Origin: Ampullaceana balthica | Lineage: Eukaryota > Mollusca > Gastropoda > Lymnaeidae | Length of the DNA: 64,000 nucleotides | NCBI GenBank assembly: GCA_944989445.1 | Contig: CALYLW010000015.1 | Span: 62,001-126,000 of the forward strand | Direction: 5' to 3' | Shown here: positions 12,801 through 19,969 of the stretch, piece after piece | How the letters are laid out: every line of letters begins with the position of its first letter | How positions within the stretch are numbered: position 1 is the stretch's first letter | Notes under the pieces: model-generated | Databases searched by the model: none | What the model was told of the DNA's origin: nothing | The model's input: the letters and a program-made list of their open reading frames with translations, nothing else | Position numbers and translations under genes: made by a program

Positions 12801-15800
12801 TATCTTAACACCATCAGAATTTTATTTAAACACATTGTTTTTAAGAGTACTGAAATTTAAAGTGATAAAATAGCAATAGATTGTGAGTGAATAGTTTGGA
12901 TCATATTTATAAATTATTTAACAAATTATAGAGTTGGAGTTGTCATTTGATTCCATCCATATAAACACGAGTCATTGAAATCCTGGTATAACAGAGTGTA
13001 GTTTACATGTGTTCGTTCGTCCGTCGATACGACGAGGACCACTCTAGTCATCCGAGGGTTGTCTGTGCGTGCGCAGATGGCTGATTAGGCCGATCATTGC
13101 ACGAAAGGTTCGGGAACAGAAGGGACAAGGGACGAGTGCGACATCTCCTGGAGGGTTGACAGCATGGTCCTTTTGGGCTTGCCTCTTCTTTTCTGCGGTG
13201 GTGATCCGGTTTGCCTCGCATGACCCGGCACCTTCGTGGATGGAAGAGCGCCAGGTGAATCGGTCCATTGCAGCTCATTCCCACGTGTCTGGATTGATGG
13301 CAAACGCTTTCATTGAGGCTTTTAGTGTGTCTTTGAAGCGTTTCTTTTGCCCACCGTGGGACCGCTGGCCATACTGGAGCTCACCATAGAAGATTCTCTT
13401 TGGCAGTCTCTCGTCTGAACTGACCTTAAGTTTAATTTTGTGTGTGCTGAATTTTCAAATTATATTTTTACCTTGTTCTAATCAATGTCTTGCTATTACT
13501 TATAAAGATAAGTGAAAAGTTGCTAACTGTTCAATTTAAGGATGCATCCCCTGGTCAAAGATTATCTAAAGAACATGAAGATGCCCTCACGTACATCACC
13601 TACATAGGATGTGGAATATCTCTGGCATGCCTGGCCATTACTGTCTTGACCTATGCCCTCTTCAAGTGAGTAGCCATTTATTTGCTATGTTTGTTGGGGC
13701 CTAGTGATTTATTTTCATGTTAATTAATAAAAGGAGCCTTTATACTTTGTTCAATAAATCTAAAGCCGACAGGGCCCTTAATTTATCATGAGACAAAGTT
13801 TTATAAAAATTCACTATAACATTACATAATTAAGATTTAGAAGCTATAAATTTAAGCTGAGTTTTTACCAGTTTCAATAAATAAATGTAAAATCTTGCAT
13901 TTGAGTGATTATTTGAGTGATTATTTGAGTGATTATTTGTTGTAATCACAGATGTCTCAGCAATGACAAGTCAGGCAAGATTTTAATTCAGCTTGGGACT
14001 TCTCTGATATTCCTCAACATCATCTTCTTAGTAGGATCAGTGGACGTCTCACAGTACAGGTAGTTGTTAATGACATGTCATATTACAGGTAGTTTTTAAT
14101 GACATGTCATATTACAGGTAGTTGTTAATGACGTGTCATATTACAGGTAGTTGTTAGAGACATGTCACAGTACAGGTAGTTGTTAGAGACATGTCACAGC
14201 ACAGGTAGTTGTTAATGACATGTCATATTACAGGTAGTTGTTAATGACGTGTCATATTACAGGTAGTTGTTAGAGACATGTCACAGTACAGGTAGTTGAT
14301 AATGACATGTCACAGTACAGGTAGTTGTTAATGACTTGTCATATTACAGGTAGTTGTTAATGACGTGTCATATTACAGGTAGTTGTTACAGACATGTCAC
14401 AGTACAGGTAGTTGATAATGACATGTCACAGTATAGGTAGTTGATAATGACATGTCACAGTACAGGTAGTTGATAATGACTTGTCACACAGTACAGGTAG
14501 TTGTTAAAGACATTTCACAGTACAGATAGTTGTTAAAGACATTTCACAGTACAGGTAGTTGTTAATGACATGTCACAGTACCGGTAGTTGTTAATGACAT
14601 GTCACAGTACCGGTAGTTGTTAGAATTCTGTCAGGATTTCCAGTCTAACCTTTAACCCCAAAAAATCCTCTTTAATTGACCAATGAGAGCTCATGCCATC
14701 ACTGAATGTAAGAACTGACTGTATTTAAAGCCAAGTCTCAGTTACCTGACTTAGTTTAAGAAATTAATATCATGGTGCTTACTAATTGAAAAGTTTATTG
14801 TAATTTTTTAACTGTATATTTATATAAAAGAATCATAGATAAAAATTGTTTTCTTTCCTTTTGTTTAATCTTTAGGTAATGGCTGTTTAGTACTGCTACT
14901 CCACTACTTAATCCTGTTTTTTATTCTCTCAGTAATGTTGGCTGCGTCATTGTGGACCTGTTGCTCCACTACTTTATCCTATGTCTTTGTGGCCCTGTCA
15001 CTCCACTACTTTATCCTGTTGTTTATTCTCTCAGTAATGTTGGCTGCGTCATTGTGGCCCTGTTGCTCCACTACTTTATCCTGGCTGCATTCATGTGGAT
15101 GTTGGTGGAAGCCATAGAGATGTACCAGGCTCTTGTCACGGTCTTCAGTAAATACGAGAGGTTCTACTTGGTCAAACGTTGTCTTGTGGCCTGGGGTAGG
15201 TAGTATGAATGGATGTTTGTATGAGGTGTTTGTGTTTGCTTGGGGTAGGTAGTCTGTATGAATGTTTGTTTGCATGAGTTGGCTATCTAATGCATATAAA
15301 TGGATGGATGTTGTATGAATGTCTTAATTTGTATGTTGTATGACTGTCTTCAATATACAGTGTTTGATGATCTGGGGGTATCTGGGCTTTGTTTTTGGAG
15401 GTATCTAACATTGGTAAAATAATCAAATAGTTACCCTTGTAATATTTTGAAGTTAAATAAAAAGAGATTACCTTTGTAAACATCAGGTGTTACAAGAAGA
15501 CATGGGTTTGAAACAAATTTTGTTTGACAGTTTAAAGTGTCAAGTTGATGTGCTTTTATTGATTGAATGATGATGAGGTTTGGAAGAAAGGCAGCGACAA
15601 ATTTGACCAAACCATTGCAATAACATGAGACTTAATATGATGTCCAACAGGTGTCCCTGTTGTAATTGTTGGCATCACAGCAGCTGTAGATATCGACAGC
15701 TACCATAACGACACAGAACCAAGGGAAATGTGAGTACAAACGAAATTAAGTCTTTGAAGAAATCAAACATTTTTGAAGGTGTCTAAATTAATGCTTGATG

Positions 15801-18074
15801 GTGCCAGTCTCTTGAAATGGCTTGGGTTCTGGCCCAATGTAACAGGGACATGGTGGTTGAGTGGCATGCGTGCTCAACCGGCGAACCATTGGTCACGGGT
15901 TTGAATCTATGTGAAGGCAAGTATTTGTTTCCGGGGCCAATGGTGTCCCTGAGTCCACCCAGCTTTGAAAGGGTACCTAACACTAGTTGAGGAAACAAAG
16001 GTGGCTGGGTAATGCGTGGAACTCTTATAGCTGTGGCCTGTGAACGCTGCGTTACTTGCCAACAGACAGAAATGGTGTAGGTTTAAAATATTGTTTTATA
16101 GTTGTTGCAAAAAATGTATAAACTGTACTGTCTGTTGTTCAAGTTATTTTAACTCCGTAAAAGAAGCATCAATATACATAATTTGCAATGTATGTCCCTT
16201 CCCGTCTGTCCCGTCTGTGACGCTACTAATTTTAGAAAGCAGCGCACCAAATTACTGCACCAAAAATAACTCTTTCCGAACGTTCCGCATAAAATTGTTC
16301 AATATGAAAATAAATGAATAAAATGAATGACCCCCTTTCCAGTCCATGACGGACTATGGGGCAAGTGATTTAGCATTCACAAGTTATTAGCCATCACTAA
16401 CGAGCAGGGGAATGTGTGCCAGCACAATGCCCCAGAGGCCTTGCCAGTACCTGGGCTCGAACCTGCGACTCGGGATCTGCCTCGGTTCAATAATAAAAAT
16501 GAATAAAATAAATGAAAGTTCTGTATTACAATATTTTTATTCTGATGTGTATTTTTTCAAAATTAATAGATTTCAGCTGAAATGTATTCATTTTGAAAAC
16601 TTCCGTCATTTTTTGACGGGAAATACACTAGTATATTTTACATATTTGCTTTATTCTGTATTATTTTTATGAAATAGTTTTTATTTTAGTTGGATCACTG
16701 TAAATTTATTTTTACTTAAAACATACAACAGTCTTTACAAACATGACATAAATTGTACCCAGGGGGACTTACTTTCCAAAACATAATCATTTTATCATTT
16801 TATTCAGCTGTTTTCTGACCGGTCGCAATGCAGCAGCTTACTACAGCTCTCTGATTGCTCCATGCTGTCTCATTATAGTAATTAATACAGTGGTGTTTAT
16901 CATGGTGGCCAGAGTCATTCTCAAGCCAAAGTTTCAGGTAACCTCTCAAAGCTAATCAGAAAAACATACCAAAGCTAATCAGAAAATCATACCAAAGCTA
17001 ATCAGAAAAACATACCAAAGCTAATCAGAAAAACATACCAAAGCTAATCAGAAAAACATACCAAAGCTAATCAGAAAAACATACCAAAGCTAATCAGAAA
17101 AACATACCAAAGCTAATCAGAAAAACCTACCAAAGCTAATCAGAAAAACATACCAAAGCTAATCAGAAAAACATACCAAAACTAATCAGAAAAACATACC
17201 AAAGCTAGCTTAGGAATTGTACAAACCATAAAATTAATATCATTTTTCAGAACATAAATCCATTTTATTATTTGGTTCCTTTTTTAATTATATTTTTTGG
17301 AGATAGTGTTAAAAACATTTTTTAACTAAAATTTCAATCTATCAAAGTGAACATTTCTTAGTTTATATAACTTTTCTGTCTGTTGAGACACACAATCTGT
17401 CTCTTTCAATTCAGTCAACTTTATGTTGTCACACTTTTTTCACATCAATTTCTATACAGCAGCAGCTGAACAACGACACGGTGACCATCACACCGGCCCA
17501 GATCAGGGGAGCCTTCACCGTCATGTTCCTGCTGGGCATCACCTGGGTCTTTGGCCCCCTGGCCATTAACGAGGCTAAGCTGGTCTTCAGTTACATCTTC
17601 TGTATCTGTAACTCCCTCCAAGGTTTCCTCATCTTTGTGTTCCGGTGTCTCCTAAACCCTGAGGCCAAGCTCGCTTGGATCCAGCTGTTCCAGACAGGAA
17701 CCCTCAAACGCAGACGTGGACCAATCAAATCTGTGTACACCGACTCATCCTCTAAAGCTGACGGCAACCAGCGCAGAATGAGCAACAGCAACGGCAGCGG
17801 TTTTCTCAGCACAGGGAGCACCAAGGTCAACCTGACGAAAAACGGAAATGGATTTCATCCACATCCTCATCAACTCCACACCACAAACGGATGGCATCCC
17901 AATCTGAATGGGACAAAGTCCGACAAGTTTCAAAGCTCGACCCAAGGGATGAACTACAAACTCTCTCCGAAATCCGAACGTCGCCACAGCAATGAATATT
18001 CTATAACCACCAAACGAGAATCACTCCCCAACGAATCAATGTCAGAATTCCAGGATGAGCTGACGCATTTTTGA
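780..18074 (+). CDS. adhesion G protein-coupled receptor, FN3-like + 12 EGF + GAIN/GPS + 7TM (5' partial)
   Basis: Twenty coding exons with GT-AG junctions and continuous phase: 780-897, 2781-2938, 3459-3654, 3919-4105, 4834-5028, 5580-5797, 7139-7343, 7982-8483, 9663-9796, 10246-10340, 10647-10824, 11327-11575, 11927-11966, 12358-12455, 13541-13665, 13952-14059, 15035-15195, 15651-15729, 16808-16937, 17460-18074. Together they give about 1,262 residues. Domain order: a fibronectin-III-like module, 12 six-cysteine EGF domains, a GAIN domain ending in a GPS (CVFWD ... HLTSFAVLM), seven helices of the secretin/adhesion type and a tail of about 145 residues. The predicted self-cleavage site is HL/T, leaving a tethered agonist that begins TSFAVLMD. 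Known family biology: cell-surface adhesion receptors activated by exposure of that agonist. The 7TM and GAIN resemble latrophilins, but EGF arrays replace the lectin and olfactomedin domains and no HormR domain is visible. The signal peptide and start codon are not in the window, so the ligand and exact orthologue cannot be named. Confidence 0.9.
934..2310. repeat. 32-bp minisatellite, about 43 copies
   Basis: A 32-bp unit built around GTCAATGTCATGAATGGGGC repeats through almost the whole intron after the 780-897 exon. It starts about 37 bp past the donor. Units fall into interleaved variants (AAGAGG, CGAGAGG, AAGGTGTG, AAGATG), and the last ones shift to GGGGCTGAGAGG. The order of variants suggests several rounds of expansion. 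Confidence 0.96.
2311..2780. other. intron remainder, nothing recognised
   Basis: Non-repetitive sequence after the 32-bp array. A 93-codon open frame on the minus strand (2219-2500) begins inside the repeats and matches nothing I recognise. The region ends with the pyrimidine-rich acceptor TTTGCCATTTCAG at 2768-2780. Confidence 0.5.
2781..2938 (+). CDS. adhesion GPCR exon: second half of FN3-like module
   Basis: Encodes TDFLPYTDGLTETCLL, then GDTFVFSISVKSNASV and a strand ending LQLTFNKTTT, the E, F and G strands expected of a fibronectin-III fold. Two N-glycosylation sequons (NGT, NAS) fit an extracellular location. The donor is AACAACAG/GTTCGT, and the single trailing G joins GA of the next exon to make Gly. 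Confidence 0.8.
3459..3654 (+). CDS. adhesion GPCR exon: EGF 1 and start of EGF 2
   Basis: Contains one full EGF domain (CNYNNPCNGRGTC ... CDCNAGWKGDNCE) and the first half of a second (LCAYLPCQNGGT). The donor is GGAAC/GTAAGT. The domain is split inside its third-cysteine loop and completed by the next exon in the correct phase. Confidence 0.93.
3919..4105 (+). CDS. adhesion GPCR exon: end of EGF 2, EGF 3
   Basis: Starts CFDVGNASNICTCPTGYIG, completing EGF 2, then encodes EGF 3 (KCSDTPCANSGMC ... CQCKDGFSGDHCE). It ends on a codon boundary before GTAAAG. All six cysteines of each EGF are present. Confidence 0.93.
4834..5028 (+). CDS. adhesion GPCR exon: EGF 4 and most of EGF 5
   Basis: The exon starts after CTTGTTCCTAAG and encodes EGF 4 (PCVPSPCVAGRGVC ... 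CNCLDDYHGDRCQ) and EGF 5 up to SFYCL. It is 195 nt long and in phase 0 at both ends. The donor is TTTG/GTAAGT. Confidence 0.92.
5457..5522 (+). repeat. SINE 3'-tail fragment
   Basis: The sequence GGACGCAATAATCTTCTGTA followed by GAAGGAGCGTCTG and an AGATAAGATAAG run matches the tail of the fuller SINE copies at 6743-7021 and 41252-41530. Only the 3' tail is present, which suggests a 5'-truncated insertion in the intron before the exon at 5580. Confidence 0.7.
5580..5797 (+). CDS. adhesion GPCR exon: EGF 5 end, EGF 6, most of EGF 7
   Basis: Starts CQPDTTGQRCE to finish EGF 5, then EGF 6 (PCQLKPCKNNGIC ... CNCTPDYSGNECQ) and EGF 7 up to SYN, with the donor CATACAA/GTATGT. Splitting at the last residue before a Cys-X-Cys matches the other split EGFs of this gene. 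Confidence 0.92.
6090..6425. repeat. degenerate short tandem repeat (CACATATCAAATAATT)
   Basis: About 15 imperfect copies of a unit of roughly 20 bp containing CATATCAAATAAT, interrupted once near 6243-6285 by an unrelated insertion. It is old and diverged compared with the clean arrays elsewhere in the window. Confidence 0.8.
6743..7021 (+). mobile_element. tRNA-derived SINE, family 1, copy a
   Basis: The head carries a polymerase-III A-box-like GTGGTCGAATGG and a decayed B box (GGGTTGAATCTCC). The body has CACCCAGCTGTGAATGGGTA and GTGGCCTGTGAACCCTGCGT, and the tail has AATCTTCTGTATAGAAGGAG then AGATAAGAG. The same head-body-tail order occurs at 15845-16078 and, inverted, at 41252-41530, which defines the family. 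Confidence 0.85.
7139..7343 (+). CDS. adhesion GPCR exon: EGF 7 end and EGF 8
   Basis: Begins CDCINGYFGKHCL, closing EGF 7, then EGF 8, which carries an unusually long insertion (SYDVNNNTIAEYKPYY) between its third and fourth cysteines. It ends LCSSS on a codon boundary before GTAAGT, the start of EGF 9. Confidence 0.92.
7653..7862 (+). mobile_element. tRNA-derived SINE, family 2, copy a
   Basis: The head has a good A box (GTGGTCTAAGAGGTAGCG) and a perfect B box (GGGTTCGAGCC), followed by a body with GGCATTGTCCTAGCCACAC, CCCTGCTCGTTAGTGGTGGC and CACTTGCCCCATAGGCCATC. The body differs from family 1. A second copy lies inverted at 16327-16478. I call it a SINE rather than a tRNA gene because the tRNA-like part is mispaired and continues into the shared body. 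Confidence 0.85.
7982..8483 (+). CDS. adhesion GPCR exon: EGF 9 to 12 and linker
   Basis: The largest extracellular exon encodes four consecutive EGF domains: PCQNGGNC..., PCQNGGECLV..., DCKNGGTC... and ECQNGGLC.... A short cysteine-containing linker (ACQSDQSGCICVNQRLQC) follows. Keeping four EGFs in one exon while the first eight are split suggests local exon fusion or EGF duplication. The donor is CCTCAGA/GTAAGA. Confidence 0.95.
8522..8919. repeat. 28-bp minisatellite, about 14 copies
   Basis: The unit contains ACATATTGACATGCTCCGTA. Most units are 28 bp and a few are 30 bp (CAGTGATACAC variant). The period is not a multiple of three, so three overlapping open frames run on the minus strand, none of them real. 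The array begins only about 38 bp after the donor of the exon ending at 8483. Confidence 0.96.
8999..9330 (+). repeat. dispersed repeat, shared with 27040-27480
   Basis: Blocks such as AAAAACTTTGGATC, CGAGCTGAAATTTT, ATTGATCGAATGTAC and CTCATATATAAAGGATTTATAG recur in the same order near 27040-27480 with moderate divergence. No coding relic or terminal repeat is visible, so the class is unknown. Confidence 0.65.
9663..9796 (+). CDS. adhesion GPCR exon: GAIN domain, helical start
   Basis: Encodes GSVSQKLNNLLDQTSDPSKL and then VKEVVFYTDELLDLYNETLI, an amphipathic helical segment typical of GAIN subdomain A. The phase joins the linker of the EGF exon (A+CT = Thr) and the exon ends on a codon boundary before GTAAAT. 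Confidence 0.88.
10246..10340 (+). CDS. adhesion GPCR exon: GAIN domain
   Basis: A short exon encoding HASVAFNVVGNLGRANVSVS and NEAERVNSTNT, bounded by TTTCATAG and AG/GTATTT. It is phase 0 at the start and leaves two bases at the end, matching the next exon. Confidence 0.85.
10647..10824 (+). CDS. adhesion GPCR exon: GAIN domain
   Basis: Encodes LREFLDNYTSEVNITVDGEI, then a beta-rich segment ending ETNFNSSQLDLM. It has several N-glycosylation sequons. The donor is TTTAATG/GTAGGA. Confidence 0.88.
11101..11267. repeat. long near-perfect palindrome plus a third half-copy
   Basis: The arms at about 11153-11210 and 11211-11267 are reverse complements of each other with almost no spacer, around GCAACTCAAAGAGTTGC. 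A further direct copy of about 39 bp of the right arm lies at 11101-11139. The structure sits in the intron between the exons ending at 10824 and starting at 11327. It could fold as a long hairpin or be a foldback-type or MITE-like insertion. Confidence 0.9.
11327..11575 (+). CDS. adhesion GPCR exon: GAIN subdomain B
   Basis: Encodes HNLSITLPWSVFGDS through RVISATVSGRQLINLSEPVV and IRLPKIQ. The VISATV...LSEPVVI pattern immediately before the GPS is characteristic of latrophilin-like GAIN domains. It is 249 nt, phase 0 at both ends, with donor CAA/GTAAGT. Confidence 0.93.
11927..11966 (+). CDS. adhesion GPCR micro-exon: first half of GPS
   Basis: A 40-nt exon encoding EGVNHTCVFWDTD, with the conserved C-X-F-W-D of the GPS. 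It is bounded by TTGATTCTCAG and ATT/GTGAGT, and one trailing base joins the next exon to give Ser-Ser-Asn-Trp. Confidence 0.93.
12358..12455 (+). CDS. adhesion GPCR exon: GPS cleavage site and tethered agonist
   Basis: Encodes SNWSTDGVIQFEDEFGYVTC and HSNHLTSFAVLM. The HL/T triad for autoproteolysis is intact and the new N terminus would be TSFAVLMD once joined to the TM1 exon. Both GPS tryptophans are present. Only two of the usual four GPS cysteines remain: the pre-loop Cys and the last Cys (a Ser in CHSNHL) are missing together, as if one disulfide had been lost. Confidence 0.93.
12399..12698 (+). repeat. 78-bp tandem duplication of the GPS tail and its splice donor, about 4 copies
   Basis: Copies start at 12399, 12477, 12555 and 12633. 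Each encodes EFGY(V/I)TCHSNHLT; the first three continue SFA(V/M)LMVGGISLY and contain the ATG/GTGGGT donor. The fourth copy is shortened and runs to a stop near 12698. Copy 1 belongs to the exon. Copies 2 and 3 stay in frame with it and keep a donor in the same phase, so alternative donor use would add exactly 26 or 52 residues. Confidence 0.95.
13036..13425 (-). mobile_element. non-LTR retrotransposon (LINE) 3' fragment, decayed
   Basis: On the minus strand the reading begins near RIFYGELQYGQRSHGGQKKR and ends with VPCPFCSRTFRAMIGLISHL and RTHRQPSDD, then a stop. That arrangement and a C-terminal zinc-knuckle-like C-X2-C...H...H is familiar from the ends of LINE reverse-transcriptase ORFs. 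One in-frame stop near 13268 breaks it. The reverse transcriptase core is absent, so this is a 5'-truncated dead copy in the intron before the TM1 exon. Confidence 0.72.
13541..13665 (+). CDS. adhesion GPCR exon: stalk end and TM1
   Basis: Encodes DASPGQRLSKEHEDALTYIT, then YIGCGISLACLAITVLTYAL and F, a clear first helix of the adhesion/secretin type. It follows the GPS exon in phase 0, placing the tethered agonist 18 residues before the helix. The donor is TTCAA/GTGAGT. Confidence 0.95.
13952..14059 (+). CDS. adhesion GPCR exon: intracellular loop 1 and TM2
   Basis: Encodes CLSNDKSGKILIQLGTSLIF then LNIIFLVGSVDVSQY. The donor is CAGTACAG/GTAGTT. Missing this first donor would read directly into an in-frame TAG (TAC AGG TAG), so splicing here is required for a full receptor. 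The donor sequence is the start of the tandem array that follows. Confidence 0.94.
14043..14622 (+). repeat. 29-bp minisatellite made of TM2 donor-site copies, about 20 copies
   Basis: The unit includes CACAGTACAG/GTAGTTGTTA, the last bases of the TM2 exon plus its 5' splice site. Nearly every copy preserves CAGGTAGTT, so the intron begins with about 19 extra donor-like sites. Variants include ATATTACAG, AGATAGTT and CCGGTAGTT. Confidence 0.95.
14882..15095 (+). repeat. two-copy duplication of the TM3 acceptor and exon start
   Basis: The block ATTCTCTCAGTAATGTTGGC plus the following TM3 codons occurs at about 14921-14985 and again at 15023-15095, with a third partial piece between (TTTGTGGCCCTGTCACTCCA). 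Each copy has an acceptor, at 14932 and 15034. They are exactly 102 bp apart, and the sequence between is open in the frame of the downstream exon. Confidence 0.92.
15035..15195 (+). CDS. adhesion GPCR exon: TM3, loop and start of TM4
   Basis: Encodes NVGCVIVALLLHYFILAAFM then WMLVEAIEMYQALVTVF, and the intracellular loop to KRCLVAW. The TM3 cysteine that pairs with ECL2 is present. The start is chosen at the second acceptor because it gives the length conserved in adhesion GPCRs. The alternative acceptor at 14932 would insert 34 residues in TM3 without breaking frame. The donor TGGG/GTAGGT is also partly duplicated about 45 bp downstream. Confidence 0.93.
15651..15729 (+). CDS. adhesion GPCR exon: TM4 end and ECL2
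   Basis: Encodes GVPVVIVGITAAVDIDSYHN and DTEPREI. The G-X-P at the start continues CLVAW of the previous exon, the TM4 signature (AWGVP). The phase is 2 in and 2 out. The donor is AAAT/GTGAGT. Confidence 0.92.
15845..16078 (+). mobile_element. tRNA-derived SINE, family 1, copy b
   Basis: The A-box region is TGGTGGTTGAGTGGCATGCG and the B-box is GGGTTTGAATC. The body shares CACCCAGC, GGGTACCTAACACTAG and GTGGCCTGTGAACGCTGCGT with copies a and c, and it lacks the AGATAAG tail. It lies in the intron between TM4 and TM5 exons. Confidence 0.85.
16190..16285. repeat. dispersed repeat shared with 48326-48390
   Basis: ACTAATTTTAGAAAGC followed by GCGCACCAAATTRCT and ACACC/GCACC AAAAATAACTCTTT is also present at about 48330-48385. 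Two copies in one window with no coding content suggest a small dispersed family. Confidence 0.6.
16327..16478 (-). mobile_element. tRNA-derived SINE, family 2, copy b (inverted)
   Basis: The reverse complement shows the B box (AGGTTCGAGCCCAGG), GGCAAGGCCTCTGGGGCATT, CCCCTGCTCGTTAGTGATGG and CACTTGCCCCATAGTCCGTC, colinear with the family 2 copy at 7653-7862. The A-box end is truncated. Confidence 0.82.
16808..16937 (+). CDS. adhesion GPCR exon: ECL2 cysteine and TM5
   Basis: Encodes CFLTGRNAAAYYSSLIAPCC then LIIVINTVVFIMVARVIL and KPKFQ. The opening Cys corresponds to the CWL cysteine of ECL2, here CFL. It ends on a codon boundary at CAG/GTAACC. Confidence 0.94.
16948..17207. repeat. 23-bp minisatellite, about 11 copies
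   Basis: A unit of AAAGCTAATCAGAAAAACAT plus ACC, very homogeneous. It starts about 10 bp after the donor of the TM5 exon, closer than any other non-exonic array in the gene. Confidence 0.97.
17460..18074 (+). CDS. adhesion GPCR last exon: TM6, TM7, cytoplasmic tail
   Basis: TM6 is AQIRGAFTVMFLLGITWVFG and TM7 is VFSYIFCICNSLQGFLIFVF followed by RCLLNPEAK, typical of adhesion GPCRs. The tail of about 145 residues is rich in Ser, Asn, Gly and Lys/Arg, has a basic patch (TLKRRRGP), a histidine cluster (GFHPHPHQLH) and an acidic end (SEFQDELTHF). The end does not look like a strong PDZ ligand. Codon use is more GC-rich here than in the upstream exons. Confidence 0.96.
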   Translation, partial: QQLNNDTVTITPAQIRGAFTVMFLLGITWVFGPLAINEAKLVFSYIFCICNSLQGFLIFVFRCLLNPEAKLAWIQLFQTGTLKRRRGPIKSVYTDSSSKADGNQRRMSNSNGSGFLSTGSTKVNLTKNGNGFHPHPHQLHTTNGWHPNLNGTKSDKFQSSTQGMNYKLSPKSERRHSNEYSITTKRESLPNESMSEFQDELTHF

Positions 18075-18856
18075 GACTCTGGATGGGTGTGTGCAATGAC
18101 AGTCATGATTCTAGCCCCCTGTCTGAAACAGGGGATTGTTTTGAACTCCTGTCATGTGCATCAGGCCTTGAACTCATGCTTAGATCACCGTCAAATTTTT
18201 ACACTTAATGATTAATGCCACCGGAACTAATGATTCCATGTTTTTTAACTGTACAAGGAGATGAAAGCCAGATCTTTTTTTCCCCCAAAGACTTTCAACT
18301 TACAACATTAAGTAAATGGGAATCAAAAGGAAAGTTCCAAGAAGCACAGCCATGATGCTAGATATAAGACTGCAATAGTAGATTCAAGATCACAGTCAAT
18401 GTTCATATATTGGCTGCATAACTCTGCAGTTGAGTTGAAAGTTTAGACGCGTCTTTCCCGAAATAAACAGACTCTATGATTATAGCCAGAACTTCGTTGA
18501 ATCTTTGTCTTTTAAATTTAAAAATAAACTACGTGCACACATTAAGAGACAAAGTAAATTCTGTTTATCCTAATTGAAAAAATATTGAGTTTCCCATTGT
18601 GACTGGGATCTGAAAGGCAGAGACGAAGGACACTATCCATAGCTAATTCATCAGAATTCTTTGCTATTGACCAAGTTAGGTGGGAAAAATTATGTATTCC
18701 ATTAAGGTTTTGTGCCTATTTGTGAATACAGCTCTGAATAAAGAAAATTTTTGTCAGAGCTGAGAGTCATTAATGAAACAAAAGTTTTTGTTTTTTGTCA
18801 TTGTGCTTTCATCAATAAGACAATAAAGAGAATAATTTCCCCATGTTTGGATGCCC

Positions 18857-18957
18857 TTCTCACCACCGGCTCAGTCAGATCTATTGGATGCCCTTCTGAC
18901 CTCCGGCTCAGTCAGATCTATTGGATGCCCTTCTGACCACCGGCTCCGTCAGATCTA
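18857..18957. repeat. 37-bp tandem repeat, about 2.8 copies
   Basis: A unit containing TTGGATGCCCTTCTGACCAC and CGGCTCAGTCAGATCTA, nearly identical between copies. It lies in the presumed 3' UTR and could become part of the mature mRNA. Confidence 0.93.
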
Positions 18958-19963
18958 GTTGGTGATTCTTACTTTTCTCACTGTTCATTGTTGACATTTA
19001 GGACCAGCCCAAAATGCACATTTATTTATTACTAAACAATAGTTGATCTGACCTACAAAGTCAATTTAACGTGTTCAAAGTTTGGTGTGTTGTATTTATA
19101 TCAATTATTTTGCTCCGTAAAGCCAGTAGTTTCTGTTACTGTTTTGTTTATTTCAGCAGAAATGCCACACTGCTGCTGTGATGTGTACTATTGAATGATT
19201 ATAAACTACAACCACAACATTTAATGACAATGCTAAGACTCTCTTATCTTAAACATTTTTAAATACACAGGTCTATAAAAAAAAAGGTAAATGTCATGTT
19301 TGAATGGTTCATTTTAGTCAAATTGTAAATGTCATGTTTGAATGGTTTATTGTAGTCATTGTTACCTCATGATAAGAACCTGTTTTCTATTTTTGGAAAA
19401 TAAACCATTTCTATATAATACTAAGAAGGTACAACAAAAATTATGTCTTTTTAAATGAATTAATTATTTTATTCTATTAACACTTGCCCCAAGCCATTGG
19501 ACAAAAACAGATGTTGAAAATTGCCAAGATTAACATTTCTGTTTTGTGTATTTTGATATGTATTAAGAAAGTGTCACTGAAGTCAATGATATTGATTTTT
19601 ACTTATGCGTGTTTACAATTGTGTGTTTGCAAAAAGAAAATGCAGTAATACATGTATAAATTAAATGAACATTATAACCTACAATTGTCCAGTAATTACA
19701 CAGAAAATAATAAGAATGTTCACTTATGCAGATATTTATCATGAGTCATTTTCTTTCAGTTTCCAACAAATGAAAAGATTGTAAAATAATTTTATTAGAG
19801 AAAACTAACACAAAATTAATCTGCTCCATATTTTAAAACAATGCAACTTTAAGTTTTGATACAGAATTTATTCTTTGAAAAATGCTGATTTATTTATTTT
19901 TTTAAAATACACTGTACTGGAAAAAATGTTATGGTATGTGTTTCCTATGAGCTTTCATGTGCA

Positions 19964-19969
19964 AATAAA
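19964..19969 (+). terminator. candidate polyadenylation signal
   Basis: A canonical AATAAA with a T/GT-rich stretch 25 to 60 bp downstream, better supported than the hexamers at 18737 and 19399. It would give a 3' UTR of about 1.9 kb. The choice between the three is a guess. Confidence 0.35.
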
